A stretch of 64,000 bases of DNA from Lachnospiraceae bacterium (GTDB lineage Bacteria; Bacillota; Clostridia; Lachnospirales; Lachnospiraceae), in NCBI GenBank assembly GCA_910574285.1, contig CAJTAL010000007.1, positions 84,560 to 148,559 on the forward strand, read 5' to 3'. This document shows positions 8,839 to 16,360 of the stretch, one piece after another. The notes under the pieces are model-generated. The model searched no databases, had not been told where the DNA came from, and was given only the letters and a program-made list of their open reading frames with translations. Position 1 is the stretch's first letter; each line of letters starts with the position of its first letter. The position numbers and the translations under genes were made by a program.

Positions 8839-9659
8839 TTTACGAAAAAAGAACTGGAGTACCAAGCTTTGTAAGCTTCGAATATAGAAAGAAGTTAAAA
8901 AATTATGTTGTACTAATTCCTATCATTAACGAAGGAATACGCATAAGACAAGAACTCATCAGGGCAAAGAATAATAATATTTCTGAATTTGCGGATATTG
9001 TTATATGTGATGGCGGGTCAACAGATGGATCGACTGATGAAGAAAACCTGCGAACCTTGGATGTAAACACGTTGCTTGTAAAAAAGGATTCAGGGAAGCA
9101 AGGCGCACAGTTACGTATGGGCTTTTGGTGGGCACTAGAACGAGGATACGAGGGAATTATCACAATTGATGGTAATAATAAAGATAGCATTGAAGATGTT
9201 CCTCGATTTATAGAGAAATTGAAGGAAGGGTTTGACTTTGTACAAGGCTCAAGGTTTGTAAAGGGCGGCTGTGCAAAAAACACACCTATAGCCAGATGGC
9301 TTGCAGTCAGAATAATCCATGCTCCAATTATTTCATTGACATCTCATCATAGGTTTACGGATACAACAAATGCTTACAGGGGATATTCTGTCAGATACCT
9401 TACTGATAATCGTGTGCAGCCATTTCGAGATATATTCCAGACCTATGAACTGCTGGCATATATGTCTGTTAGAGCGACACAAATAGGATTGGAGGCTTGC
9501 GAGATACCCGTAAAAAGAGAATATCCCAAGAAGGAAAAAATTCCTACGAAGATAAGTTTGTTTTCTGGAAATGCAGAATTACTGAAGATATTATTGAAAA
9601 ATGTGAGGGGAGACTATAATCCTGTTAGGAAATCACCCAGGATTCACGCACGATTATAG
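8835..9659 (+). CDS. Glycosyltransferase family 2, DPM1-like
   Basis: The 274-residue product has the GT2 pattern: VLIPIINEG strand (about residue 27-35), ICDGGSTDGS (about 55-64), TIDGNNKDS at the DXD position (about 111-119), and QGSRF (about 136). It lacks clear transmembrane segments and so is a soluble or peripheral enzyme. The DPM1-like signature suggests transfer onto a polyprenyl phosphate, although the DXD is replaced by DGN. It overlaps the upstream isomerase-like gene by 4 bases. Donor and acceptor are unknown. Confidence 0.72.
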   Translation: MIYEKRTGVPSFVSFEYRKKLKNYVVLIPIINEGIRIRQELIRAKNNNISEFADIVICDGGSTDGSTDEENLRTLDVNTLLVKKDSGKQGAQLRMGFWWALERGYEGIITIDGNNKDSIEDVPRFIEKLKEGFDFVQGSRFVKGGCAKNTPIARWLAVRIIHAPIISLTSHHRFTDTTNAYRGYSVRYLTDNRVQPFRDIFQTYELLAYMSVRATQIGLEACEIPVKREYPKKEKIPTKISLFSGNAELLKILLKNVRGDYNPVRKSPRIHARL

Positions 9660-9703
9660 CAAAGTTTTCAGTTAATAATTTGCAGATAGGGAGGATTATA
9701 ATT

Positions 9704-10660
9704 ATGAATATTGTATGGATTGGATGTCATGAAGAAGGACTGTTGGCGTTCAAATCAGTTTTAGAAAATAGGAAGATAGTGAAAGCATTTATCACATTAA
9801 ACGAAGTTGCTTATTTAAAGAGAAGTGCAGGCAGCCGCATGTATCAGAGATATTGTGAAGAATATGGCGTACCTTATCACATGGTTGATACGATTAAGGA
9901 AGAGCTTGCTTATAATTTGATTTCTGAAATTAAGCCTGATCTTCTTGTAGTATTGGGGTGGAGTGAAATACTTCCGAAACGACTGTTAGATATTCCATCA
10001 ATTGGGACCGTTGGTACACATGCATCGTTGTTGCCGCATAATCGAGGGAGCGCACCGATTAACTGGACGCTCATTCGAGGGGAAAAGATAACAGGAAATA
10101 CGATGATGTGGTTGAATCAAGATGTTGATAAGGGGGAAATCATTGACCAGATAGAATTTCCAATCACTATATATGATACATGCAAGACTCTTTATGATCA
10201 AGTTGCTGTAACAAATATGACAATGTTAAACAAATTAATTGAGGATTTGGAAAGAGGAAAGAGGCCGATATTTCCTGTGAAAAATGAGTCTGAAGAGACA
10301 ATTTTACCAAGGCGCAGGCCAAAGGACGGTTTGATTGAATGGAATCAAGGTGGCAGAAAAATATATGACTTTATCCGAGCTTTGACGAGACCATATCCGG
10401 GGGCATTTACATTTTTGAATGGAGAAAAGTGGATCATTTGGGAAGCAGCATTACTTCCGATTTCAAGTAGAAATAATGAGTTAAAGCCAGGAGAAATCTT
10501 GGGAAATGTATATGGATTTGCAATGTCGGTAAATGGTATCTTAATTGGCACAGAAGAAGAGATGCTATTGGTAACAGAAATTGAGGATGCACAAGGGGAT
10601 AGATATTCAGGTATAGAGTTAAATAATCTGAATTTGAAAGGAATATTTAAAAATGAGTAA
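9704..10660 (+). CDS. Formyltransferase-like enzyme, probable sugar N-formyltransferase
   Basis: The 318-residue product matches the formyltransferase fold of Fmt, ArnA and sugar N-formyltransferases, which use N10-formyl-tetrahydrofolate. The catalytic loop reads GTHASLLPHNRGSAPINW (about residues 104-121) with the expected His, and DVDKGEII (about 139-146) supplies the Asp. The usual catalytic Asn two residues before the His is Gly here, unlike PurN in this same window (NIHPSLIP). A C-terminal domain of about 100 residues follows. The ATG at 9704 sits 9 bases after GGGAGG. It overlaps the PIG-L gene by 8 bases, suggesting deacetylation then N-formylation of one amino sugar. Confidence 0.7.
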   Translation: MNIVWIGCHEEGLLAFKSVLENRKIVKAFITLNEVAYLKRSAGSRMYQRYCEEYGVPYHMVDTIKEELAYNLISEIKPDLLVVLGWSEILPKRLLDIPSIGTVGTHASLLPHNRGSAPINWTLIRGEKITGNTMMWLNQDVDKGEIIDQIEFPITIYDTCKTLYDQVAVTNMTMLNKLIEDLERGKRPIFPVKNESEETILPRRRPKDGLIEWNQGGRKIYDFIRALTRPYPGAFTFLNGEKWIIWEAALLPISSRNNELKPGEILGNVYGFAMSVNGILIGTEEEMLLVTEIEDAQGDRYSGIELNNLNLKGIFKNE

Positions 10661-11309
10661 GGTGTTGGTCGTAGCGGCACATCCAGATGATGAAGTATTA
10701 GGAATTGGCGGGATTGTCTTAAAGCATACGAAAAAAGGAGATAGAGTAAGAAATGTGATTATGTGTGAGGGAGAATCTTTAAGATATTCGAAGGATGTTG
10801 GACAGAGTGAGGCGATAAAAGAGGCGGCAAGACTTTTAGGGGTTGAACATACATATCTTCCGCATTTCCCGGATCAGAAATTGGATAGCTATATATTGAC
10901 AGAAGTTATCACGCCATTAGAAGAAATATCAAGAGAATTTAAGCCGGATATCGTATATTGCCAATCTGCTTCTGATGCGAATAGAGATCATAAAATATTG
11001 TTTGAAGCGGCGAATATAGCATTTCGGCCCATTGTCGAATGGATTAGAGAATTTTATTGTTTTTATACTTCAAGCAGTACAGAATGGGGAGTTCCTAGAA
11101 ATTTTATTCCTGATACCTGGATAGATATTTCTGAGGAAATAGAAGATAAGATTAAGGCTTTTGAGAAATATCATTCCGAAATCCGAGAATATCCACATCC
11201 AAGATCTTCAGATGCATTAAGATATCAAAGTTATTTCTGGGGGAATCAGTGTTGTATGGATTCAGCAGAGGTGTTGATGACAATAAGAAAAATTATTCGA
11301 GGACAATAG
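10653..11309 (+). CDS. PIG-L/LmbE-family N-acetyl sugar deacetylase
   Basis: The 218-residue protein carries the family zinc motif AHPDDE at residues 9-14 and a second His in ANRDHK (about residue 110-115). Relatives remove the N-acetyl group from N-acetylglucosamine-type substrates, freeing an amine. The start codon lies inside the end of the formyltransferase gene, an 8-base overlap that implies coupled translation. It precedes the phosphoglycosyl transferase with no gap. The linked pair suggests swap of an acetyl for a formyl or other acyl group. The exact substrate is an inference. Confidence 0.78.
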   Translation: MSKVLVVAAHPDDEVLGIGGIVLKHTKKGDRVRNVIMCEGESLRYSKDVGQSEAIKEAARLLGVEHTYLPHFPDQKLDSYILTEVITPLEEISREFKPDIVYCQSASDANRDHKILFEAANIAFRPIVEWIREFYCFYTSSSTEWGVPRNFIPDTWIDISEEIEDKIKAFEKYHSEIREYPHPRSSDALRYQSYFWGNQCCMDSAEVLMTIRKIIRGQ

Positions 11310-11993
11310 ATGAATATGAGAAAAGTTAAAAGAATATTAGATGAGTTCTTAGCAGCAATGTCATTAATAATATTGAGTCCTGTTATGGTAATTGCGGCGG
11401 TTGGTATTAAGCTTTCCAGCAAAGGGACAGTGTTTTACAAGGCAAAACGTATGGGAAAAGATTTAAAACAAATTACAGTATACAAATTCCGCACAATGTA
11501 TATGGGATCTGATAAAAAAAGTATGATTACAGCAGTAAACGATAATCGTATATTTGCTTGGGGAGAAATTCTTAGAAAGACTAAGATAGATGAATTGCCA
11601 CAACTTTTAAATGTCCTAGAAGGAAGTATGTCCATTATTGGGCCGCGTCCGGAAGATATTTCGATTGTGGATAATTATTTTACAGATGAAGAAAAAAAGA
11701 CTTTGGATGTACTTCCGGGATTAGCAAGTCCTGGGAGTATTTTTAATTATACACATGGAGATTTATATTTGAAAGGGAATAATGCAAATGAGGTATATGT
11801 GAAAGAATTTTTACATATCAAATTGGCACTGGATTTATACTACTTGAGTCATTGGAGTTTATGGTATGATATGAAAATTATCGTACGAACATTGTATACA
11901 ATTGTCATGATGTCATTTACATCGAAACAATTAGGTTATCCAGTGGAATATAAAAAAGTTTTCCGTTTATCGGTTTTTTCAGAAGAAAAGTGA
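11310..11993 (+). CDS. Phosphoglycosyl transferase, bacterial sugar transferase (initiating enzyme)
   Basis: This 227-residue monotopic enzyme has an N-terminal hydrophobic re-entrant helix (about residues 12-33), YKFRTM (about 54-59), the Asp-Glu dyad in KIDELPQLLNVL (about 91-102) and GPRPE (about 111-115). These are the marks of PglC/WcaJ small phosphoglycosyl transferases. It puts the first sugar phosphate on undecaprenyl phosphate at the cytoplasmic face, starting each repeat unit. It is the last recognisable gene of the operon; genes for the initiating step often sit at an operon end. A C-terminal extension of about 30 residues is present. Confidence 0.85.
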   Translation: MNMRKVKRILDEFLAAMSLIILSPVMVIAAVGIKLSSKGTVFYKAKRMGKDLKQITVYKFRTMYMGSDKKSMITAVNDNRIFAWGEILRKTKIDELPQLLNVLEGSMSIIGPRPEDISIVDNYFTDEEKKTLDVLPGLASPGSIFNYTHGDLYLKGNNANEVYVKEFLHIKLALDLYYLSHWSLWYDMKIIVRTLYTIVMMSFTSKQLGYPVEYKKVFRLSVFSEEK

Positions 11994-12083
11994 GAATGTA
12001 ATTAGAGAGCCTAATATAGATATTAGAATTTCTCTGAATATTTTGGGGCTGGCTTTACGAAGGTGTAAAGAAAGGAACGCTTT

Positions 12084-12263
12084 ATGTCTAAAAGAATCAT
12101 TACATTTAAGTCTGGTAATGAGGAAATCTCACTGGAAACCACGGATAAGAGCAAAGGCTCTCCGGTTAGGGAAAGCCTTTTAGAAAAAGCTGTGTGCCAA
12201 TGCCCGCCTTGCGGGCTAGATCACGGTAACAGTATATGCAGATATGGAAAAAGAGTTGCATGA
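12084..12263 (+). CDS. Small Cys-containing ORF, 59 codons, unknown
   Basis: An ATG lies 7 bases after AAAGGA and opens 59 codons ending at 12263. The product is charged with no membrane segment and has a CQCPPC cluster near residue 38-43 plus a later Cys. I do not recognise it. The coding stretch also contains a hairpin (12153-12180) and a perfect 6-bp inverted repeat (GCCCGC/GCGGGC, about 12203-12217), and its end runs into the 12246-12278 hairpin. The stretch could instead be a structured non-coding region. A good ribosome site is the main support. Confidence 0.3.
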   Translation: MSKRIITFKSGNEEISLETTDKSKGSPVRESLLEKAVCQCPPCGLDHGNSICRYGKRVA

Positions 12264-12318
12264 AACAACTCTTTTTCCTAGAAAAGCCTTACGGCCAATG
12301 TCCCTTGCGAGACTAGAT
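12196..12318. repeat. Imperfect direct repeat pair with internal dyads
   Basis: Units at 12196-12221 and 12294-12318 share GCCAATG, CCTTGCG and CTAGAT in the same order. The first contains a perfect GCCCGC-CTT-GCGGGC dyad, the second a weaker version of it. They flank the 13-bp hairpin. The arrangement may be a recombination or regulatory element; nothing in the nearby genes explains it. Confidence 0.45.
12246..12278. terminator. 13-bp perfect hairpin after glycan operon
   Basis: Arms 12246-12258 and 12266-12278 pair perfectly over 13 bp (GGAAAAAGAGTTG with its complement), with a 7-base loop. Five T residues lie inside the right arm rather than after it. It lies between the + strand glycan operon and the - strand mazF-like gene, so it may stop transcription from both sides. 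Confidence 0.6.
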
Positions 12319-12343
12319 AACTTATTTGTTTGTCTATGTCTTA

Positions 12344-12371
12344 ATTATAGCAGTTTCCATTGGAAAGTCAA
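12344..12371 (-). promoter_or_regulatory. Sigma-A-type promoter pointing left into the hairpin region
   Basis: On the - strand TTGACT (12366-12371) and TATAAT (12344-12349) are separated by 16 bases. The start would be near 12337, downstream of the mazF-like gene, and transcription would run toward 12000, antisense to the end of the glycan operon. No convincing - strand gene follows, so a small RNA is possible. Confidence 0.5.
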
Positions 12372-12381
12372 TATGAAAAAT

Positions 12382-12942
12382 CTACAGCTCCAAGTGGTTT
12401 TTGAGCAGTTTTTCGACTGCGGCAAGGCATTCGGGCGTTAAGCGGCCGATTCGTCTGCCGAGCCGGGCTTTGTCGATGGTTGTGATATCTGTCACGATAA
12501 TGCGGGAAGGCTCTTTATCCAGTTTCCCGTCTGCCAGTTCGGCGGATGAAAGGCGTACCTGATAGTTGGGATTTATTTTTGTGCCGTCGCCTTCAATGGG
12601 AAGGACGTTTACTTTCTCACTGTAGATATTGGCTTTTTTGTTCTGGATGATGACGACAAGGTGGTTCCCGCACAGTTCGCTGCCCACGCCTTCCGTGATG
12701 AACGCATTGTAGATTTCGCCGCGGTAAGGTTTGACGGGATGGAATTTCTTTTCGTGGGAGGAACGGAGTTTCCGGTTTTCGATGGAGTTATGGTGCATCC
12801 GGCACTGTTCGGGTATGTACCGCAGGTAGGAGACGGCTTTGTTGACTGAAATGTGTTTGAGGCTTGTGAGGATGCCCTGGAATACGGAAACCAGCGAAGA
12901 CCTGTCACTGTCGTTTAAGTTGTTTAAAGAATTATAGTCCAT
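12382..12942 (-). CDS. PemK/MazF-family toxin-like protein with extra N-terminal domain
   Basis: The 186-residue product has a C-terminal MazF-like domain: YRGEIYNAFI (about residue 72-81), GNHLVVIIQNKK (about 91-102) and SRIIVTDITTIDKARL (about 146-161). MazF enzymes are mRNA endoribonucleases. About 70 residues precede the domain, an extension not found in short MazF proteins. The ATG at 12942 lies just after GGAGGTG; upstream in-frame ATGs lack a site. No MazE-like antitoxin lies on either side, so it is either an orphan, controlled elsewhere, or not a toxin. Base composition is more GC-rich than the glycan operon. Confidence 0.72.
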   Translation of the reverse strand: MDYNSLNNLNDSDRSSLVSVFQGILTSLKHISVNKAVSYLRYIPEQCRMHHNSIENRKLRSSHEKKFHPVKPYRGEIYNAFITEGVGSELCGNHLVVIIQNKKANIYSEKVNVLPIEGDGTKINPNYQVRLSSAELADGKLDKEPSRIIVTDITTIDKARLGRRIGRLTPECLAAVEKLLKNHLEL

Positions 12943-13455
12943 ATGCACCTCCGTTTGTTTTTCATAAATAGAGGGTAGCATATTATGTCGGAAATTGCAA
13001 TGAAAGGGGATGCGGAAATGGGGATTAAAAGTCTGTTGGGTATTAGGGGAGACTGTCCGAAAACTAATAAGTTGATGAATAAATCTAATAGGTAGATGCA
13101 TTCGAATATTAAGCAAATGATTTACATAAAAATCATGTACCTTGAAAACTGAATAAAGTACACAAAAAAACTCCTAATAGAAAGATTTTTCTTTCCAAGT
13201 GTGATAAAATAAAAATATCGAATGGAAAGAAGCCCGATAAAAGATATTGAAATAAAACACATTTTAAAGCAGGCATTGACAGACAGGATAAGTGACAGAG
13301 AAATCTACATGAAAGGTATCGACCATAGTTACTATTATGAAGGTTATGCTGTATATAAAGCGGAAGAGTTGTAAGAATATCAATAAAGTTCTGTTTCTTT
13401 ATAGAAGGAAAAGCAGATAGCTGGTAAATTAAGAAGAGTTTGATCGGAGTGCAAC
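12943..13455. other. Intergenic stretch with fragments only
   Basis: No convincing gene is seen. It holds a 36-codon + strand ORF without clear family near 12984-13095, a short stretch near 13139 (ACCTTGAAAACTGAATA) resembling sequences common around Firmicutes rRNA genes, and a 50-codon ORF at 13222. The AT content rises toward 13400. It looks like scar DNA between transferred segments. Confidence 0.4.
13222..13374 (+). pseudogene. 50-codon ORF, possible gene remnant
   Basis: ATG 13222 to TAA 13374 encodes a charged 50-residue peptide ending with a Tyr-rich stretch (DHSYYYEGYAVYKAEEL). I see no ribosome site upstream and no recognised family. It resembles the tail of a larger protein more than a stand-alone gene. 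It may be chance. Confidence 0.2.
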
Positions 13456-14346
13456 ATGATTGGAAACCGGGATATTTATCTGGACAGGACAAAAGTCAAC
13501 ACATTTTCTTTACAATTGAATCATTGCGGCATTCAGGAATGTACGCCGGGATATTCTTATGGTTTCGAAGCGAACCCTTACCATTTGATTCATTTTGTGC
13601 TGAACGGCGGAGGTTTCCTTGAGATAAATCATAGACTGATCAATATACATGCCGGCCAGGCGTTTTATATTCCCCCCGGAACTCCGGCAAGATACTGTGC
13701 GTCATTGGAAACTCCCTGGACGTATGGGTGGATTGGATTCTACTCGAATACTTCGAATCCCTTTATTGCGCTTTTGTTTGAGAATCAAAATGTGATCTCG
13801 TTTAAGATGCCTGTGGAAGAGGTGGAAAAGAACCTTCTGTCTGTTATCGCCGTGACGGATAAAAGGGTGTCTGAATACTCCCAATACAATGAATCGGATT
13901 TTTACGGGGAACAGTTTACTGCTATCTTGAAGGTTTCGGATTCTCTGAGGGCAAATAGCAGAATGCTGGATTTTTTCTCTGATCTGCTGAGTTTTCAAGT
14001 TCCGGATAAGGCGATGCGCATGGAGAAGGATTCATTGGCATTAAGAGCGAAAGAGTTCATGGATTCTCACTATCATGAACCCCTCAAGATATATGATATC
14101 GCAGCTTCATTGAATATCCATCCAAATTATCTGTGCGCCGTCTTTAAAAAAGAATACGGACAGACGCCCGGTGACTATCTATGCTCTATCCGCATGGCTC
14201 AGGCGGCTATGATCCTGAAATTAACGGATCATACCATATCCATGATAGCGGAATCGTTAGGGTATGCCAATCCGTTTCGATTTTCAGCCGCTTTTAAGTC
14301 TTATTACGGAGTATCTCCCTCAGCTTATCGAAAAGAGGGAAGATAA
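13456..14346 (+). CDS. AraC-family transcriptional regulator with cupin-like sensor
   Basis: The 296-residue product has an N-terminal cupin-like effector domain (about residues 10-150; YIPPGTPARY at about 72-81) and two C-terminal helix-turn-helix motifs (about 195-292). AKEFMDSHYHEPLKIYDIAA and YANPFRFSAAFKSYYGVSP are typical of AraC/XylS regulators of sugar use, such as MsmR. A GGAGTG site precedes the ATG. No carbohydrate operon adjoins it, so its target is unclear. The genes beside it are unrelated and may not be its regulon. Confidence 0.85.
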   Translation: MIGNRDIYLDRTKVNTFSLQLNHCGIQECTPGYSYGFEANPYHLIHFVLNGGGFLEINHRLINIHAGQAFYIPPGTPARYCASLETPWTYGWIGFYSNTSNPFIALLFENQNVISFKMPVEEVEKNLLSVIAVTDKRVSEYSQYNESDFYGEQFTAILKVSDSLRANSRMLDFFSDLLSFQVPDKAMRMEKDSLALRAKEFMDSHYHEPLKIYDIAASLNIHPNYLCAVFKKEYGQTPGDYLCSIRMAQAAMILKLTDHTISMIAESLGYANPFRFSAAFKSYYGVSPSAYRKEGR

Positions 14347-14475
14347 TTACAGTAATATAAAATATAAGAATACTTCCGTTTTTTTGCGATAATAGTCAAT
14401 CTTGGGCATATGCTTTGACCAGAAATGAAAGGATGCTTGGTGAAAGCGGGGAAAAGGGATTTATGGAGGGATTTT

Positions 14476-14823
14476 ATGTTTAATGAAATATGTATATATG
14501 AGGCAAAATTAACGAAGCTGGATGAAATTGAAGAGTTGATGCGGGAAGTGGCTGATTTTTATCTGAAGCAGGATGGTGTTATAGACGTACATTATATAAG
14601 ACGGACGCACCGGCAAAAAGATTTTAATGCAGTTAAAGAAGGGGAATTGCCTGTCCGTCTTACAAGAAATGTAGGGAAGGTGACATATGTTTTGTATTGG
14701 GTGCTGGAGAATGAAGAAGCACATGCAAGAGTATCTAAGCTAGGTATAGAAAAATTCTATAAACGATGGAATAGATGTTTGACTACAATGCCTAAAATAA
14801 TATTGGGTGAAAATATCGTTTGA
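14476..14823 (+). CDS. Small ABM-like dimeric alpha-beta barrel protein
   Basis: The 115-residue protein has a beta-alpha-beta pattern (EICIYEAKL, helix to about residue 30, GVIDVHYIRR, VTYVLYWVLENEEAH) like antibiotic biosynthesis monooxygenase or quinol monooxygenase proteins of the dimeric alpha-beta barrel fold. An insert of about 20 residues separates the second and third strands. The ATG at 14476 lies 5 bases after TGGAGGG; an upstream ATG at 14425 lacks a comparable site. A detoxifying or heme-related role is possible but not shown. Confidence 0.5.
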   Translation: MFNEICIYEAKLTKLDEIEELMREVADFYLKQDGVIDVHYIRRTHRQKDFNAVKEGELPVRLTRNVGKVTYVLYWVLENEEAHARVSKLGIEKFYKRWNRCLTTMPKIILGENIV

Positions 14824-14941
14824 TTTCATAAAAGGTAGCGCTGATGTTAATAAAGCGGGCAGAACTGTATGGTTCTATTGGTGGTGTCCGGGCAGCGGGG
14901 GTATTATAATCAGGGCATATCATATTTCAGGAGGTAATGCC

Positions 14942-15403
14942 ATGGGTTTAGGGAATCATTTATTTCATGCGCGGAAGAAAAAAGGGCTGTCACAGGAAGA
15001 GGTTGCTGAAAAGCTGGGGATAAGCAGGCAGACCGTTTCAAAGTGGGAGACGGATGAAACGCTCCCCGATATCTGCCAGTCAAAGAAGATGGCGGTTCTG
15101 TATGGACTGTCACTGGATGAGCTGGTGGAGTTTGATATTGACATCAAAGAGATACAGGAAGTGATCGACCGGACCAGTGAGGAAGTATCAGATAAGATTG
15201 ACTGGACAAAGGCGTGGAGCGGAAAATATCCGATCCTGTCCCGGTATCGGGAGGAAGTGGATATGGATTGTTATGCGGCGGAGCTGGATAAGCTGTTAAG
15301 GGATCTGGAAAAGAAATACGGGTACAATGAACTGGATTCTTTCCTGGTTCTTAAAGATATTCTGGCATCAGTCTGGAAGGGCAGGAAGAAAAACAGCAAA
15401 TAG
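14942..15403 (+). CDS. XRE-family helix-turn-helix regulator
   Basis: The 153-residue product begins with a Cro/C1-type HTH (about residues 5-60): RKKKGLSQEEVAEKLGISRQ and VSKWETDETLPDI are nearly textbook. The C-terminal 90 residues are charged and helical with no recognised domain. An AGGAGG site 7 bases upstream fixes the ATG at 14942. It converges on the ABC-2 exporter genes, with stops 2 bases apart, and may regulate that exporter. Confidence 0.85.
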   Translation: MGLGNHLFHARKKKGLSQEEVAEKLGISRQTVSKWETDETLPDICQSKKMAVLYGLSLDELVEFDIDIKEIQEVIDRTSEEVSDKIDWTKAWSGKYPILSRYREEVDMDCYAAELDKLLRDLEKKYGYNELDSFLVLKDILASVWKGRKKNSK

Positions 15404-15405
15404 CT

Positions 15406-16206
15406 TCAATAATTACTGCTTTCGTAATTCTTTAAACCGGATTTCAGTATCAGGCAGGATACCGCCAGCATCGTGATACAGAATAAAGGAATGCTGAGTG
15501 CGCCGGTTTTTGTCCCGTCTTTGCCCAGAATGTAGCCGATGGGATAATAACTGATAAAGGCGTAGGGAATCAGATATCCAAAGATACCTTGAAAAACAGC
15601 CGGATAGATCGTGAGAGGGTATTTTGCCATCTCTCCTAATGAGATAATAAAATAATTGAGGTTGTTTTTCCTGCCCTCCATCCAGAATGAGACGCAGCTT
15701 GCGATCCATATCATACATACCCTTATCAGGCATGCTTCTGCTAAAAACAACAGGAACAAAAGTATCTTTGGCAGATTCCATTCGACTTTGCATTTACTGA
15801 ATCCCATGATTAATACTGCTGCGGCGATCATCATTTTATTCAATCCGTCAAAATCTATCTTCGCTGTCAGGAGCTGCAGTCCCACGGGTACAGGCCGGAT
15901 TAAAAACCGGTCCAGTTCAGCCATATGAATCATATTCGTGATCTTCCATGCGCCCTGAAAGAAAAAGTTTATAAAACCTTCGGAGAACAGCAAAAAGCCG
16001 TAAAGAAGGAGTATCTCCCACATGGTCCATCCTCCTACCTGCGGTATATTGCTGTAAATAATACAGATCAGTCCCAGATTACACCCCTGGGAAAACAGCG
16101 TAAAGAAAATCATCATCAAAAAATCCGTACGGTACTGTGCGAGAGATTTGATATTCTGTATCTGAAACAAAATATATAATTTAATGTTATTTCTATAATT
16201 CTTCAT
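15406..16206 (-). CDS. ABC-2 exporter permease subunit (ABC2_membrane_6-like)
   Basis: The 266-residue protein has six hydrophobic segments. MAELDRFLIRPVPVGLQLL (about residues 93-111) is a hallmark of the PF06182-type permeases, which work as pairs with one ATPase. It is the last gene of the - strand trio. AAAGGGGC precedes its ATG. The substrate is unknown; relatives export drugs or peptides or take part in envelope maintenance. Confidence 0.75.
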   Translation of the reverse strand: MKNYRNNIKLYILFQIQNIKSLAQYRTDFLMMIFFTLFSQGCNLGLICIIYSNIPQVGGWTMWEILLLYGFLLFSEGFINFFFQGAWKITNMIHMAELDRFLIRPVPVGLQLLTAKIDFDGLNKMMIAAAVLIMGFSKCKVEWNLPKILLFLLFLAEACLIRVCMIWIASCVSFWMEGRKNNLNYFIISLGEMAKYPLTIYPAVFQGIFGYLIPYAFISYYPIGYILGKDGTKTGALSIPLFCITMLAVSCLILKSGLKNYESSNY

Positions 16207-16360
16207 CTTAAGAGCCCCTTTTGTTATAATTTACGTTATTCCCTATCTGTTATCCTGCCATATTACTGCTTATTTGCCAGCTATCTGCTTTTCCTGCTGC
16301 TTACTGCAAGTGCGTCTATCTGCCGGACCGCTTTCCGCAGTATGTCTGCTGGCAGCATAT

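Noticed and set aside
12150..12184. Hairpin AAAGGCT/AGCCTTT as terminator of the glycan operon
   Set aside because: It has only three or four T after the stem and lies within a small ORF; the 12246-12278 hairpin is stronger.
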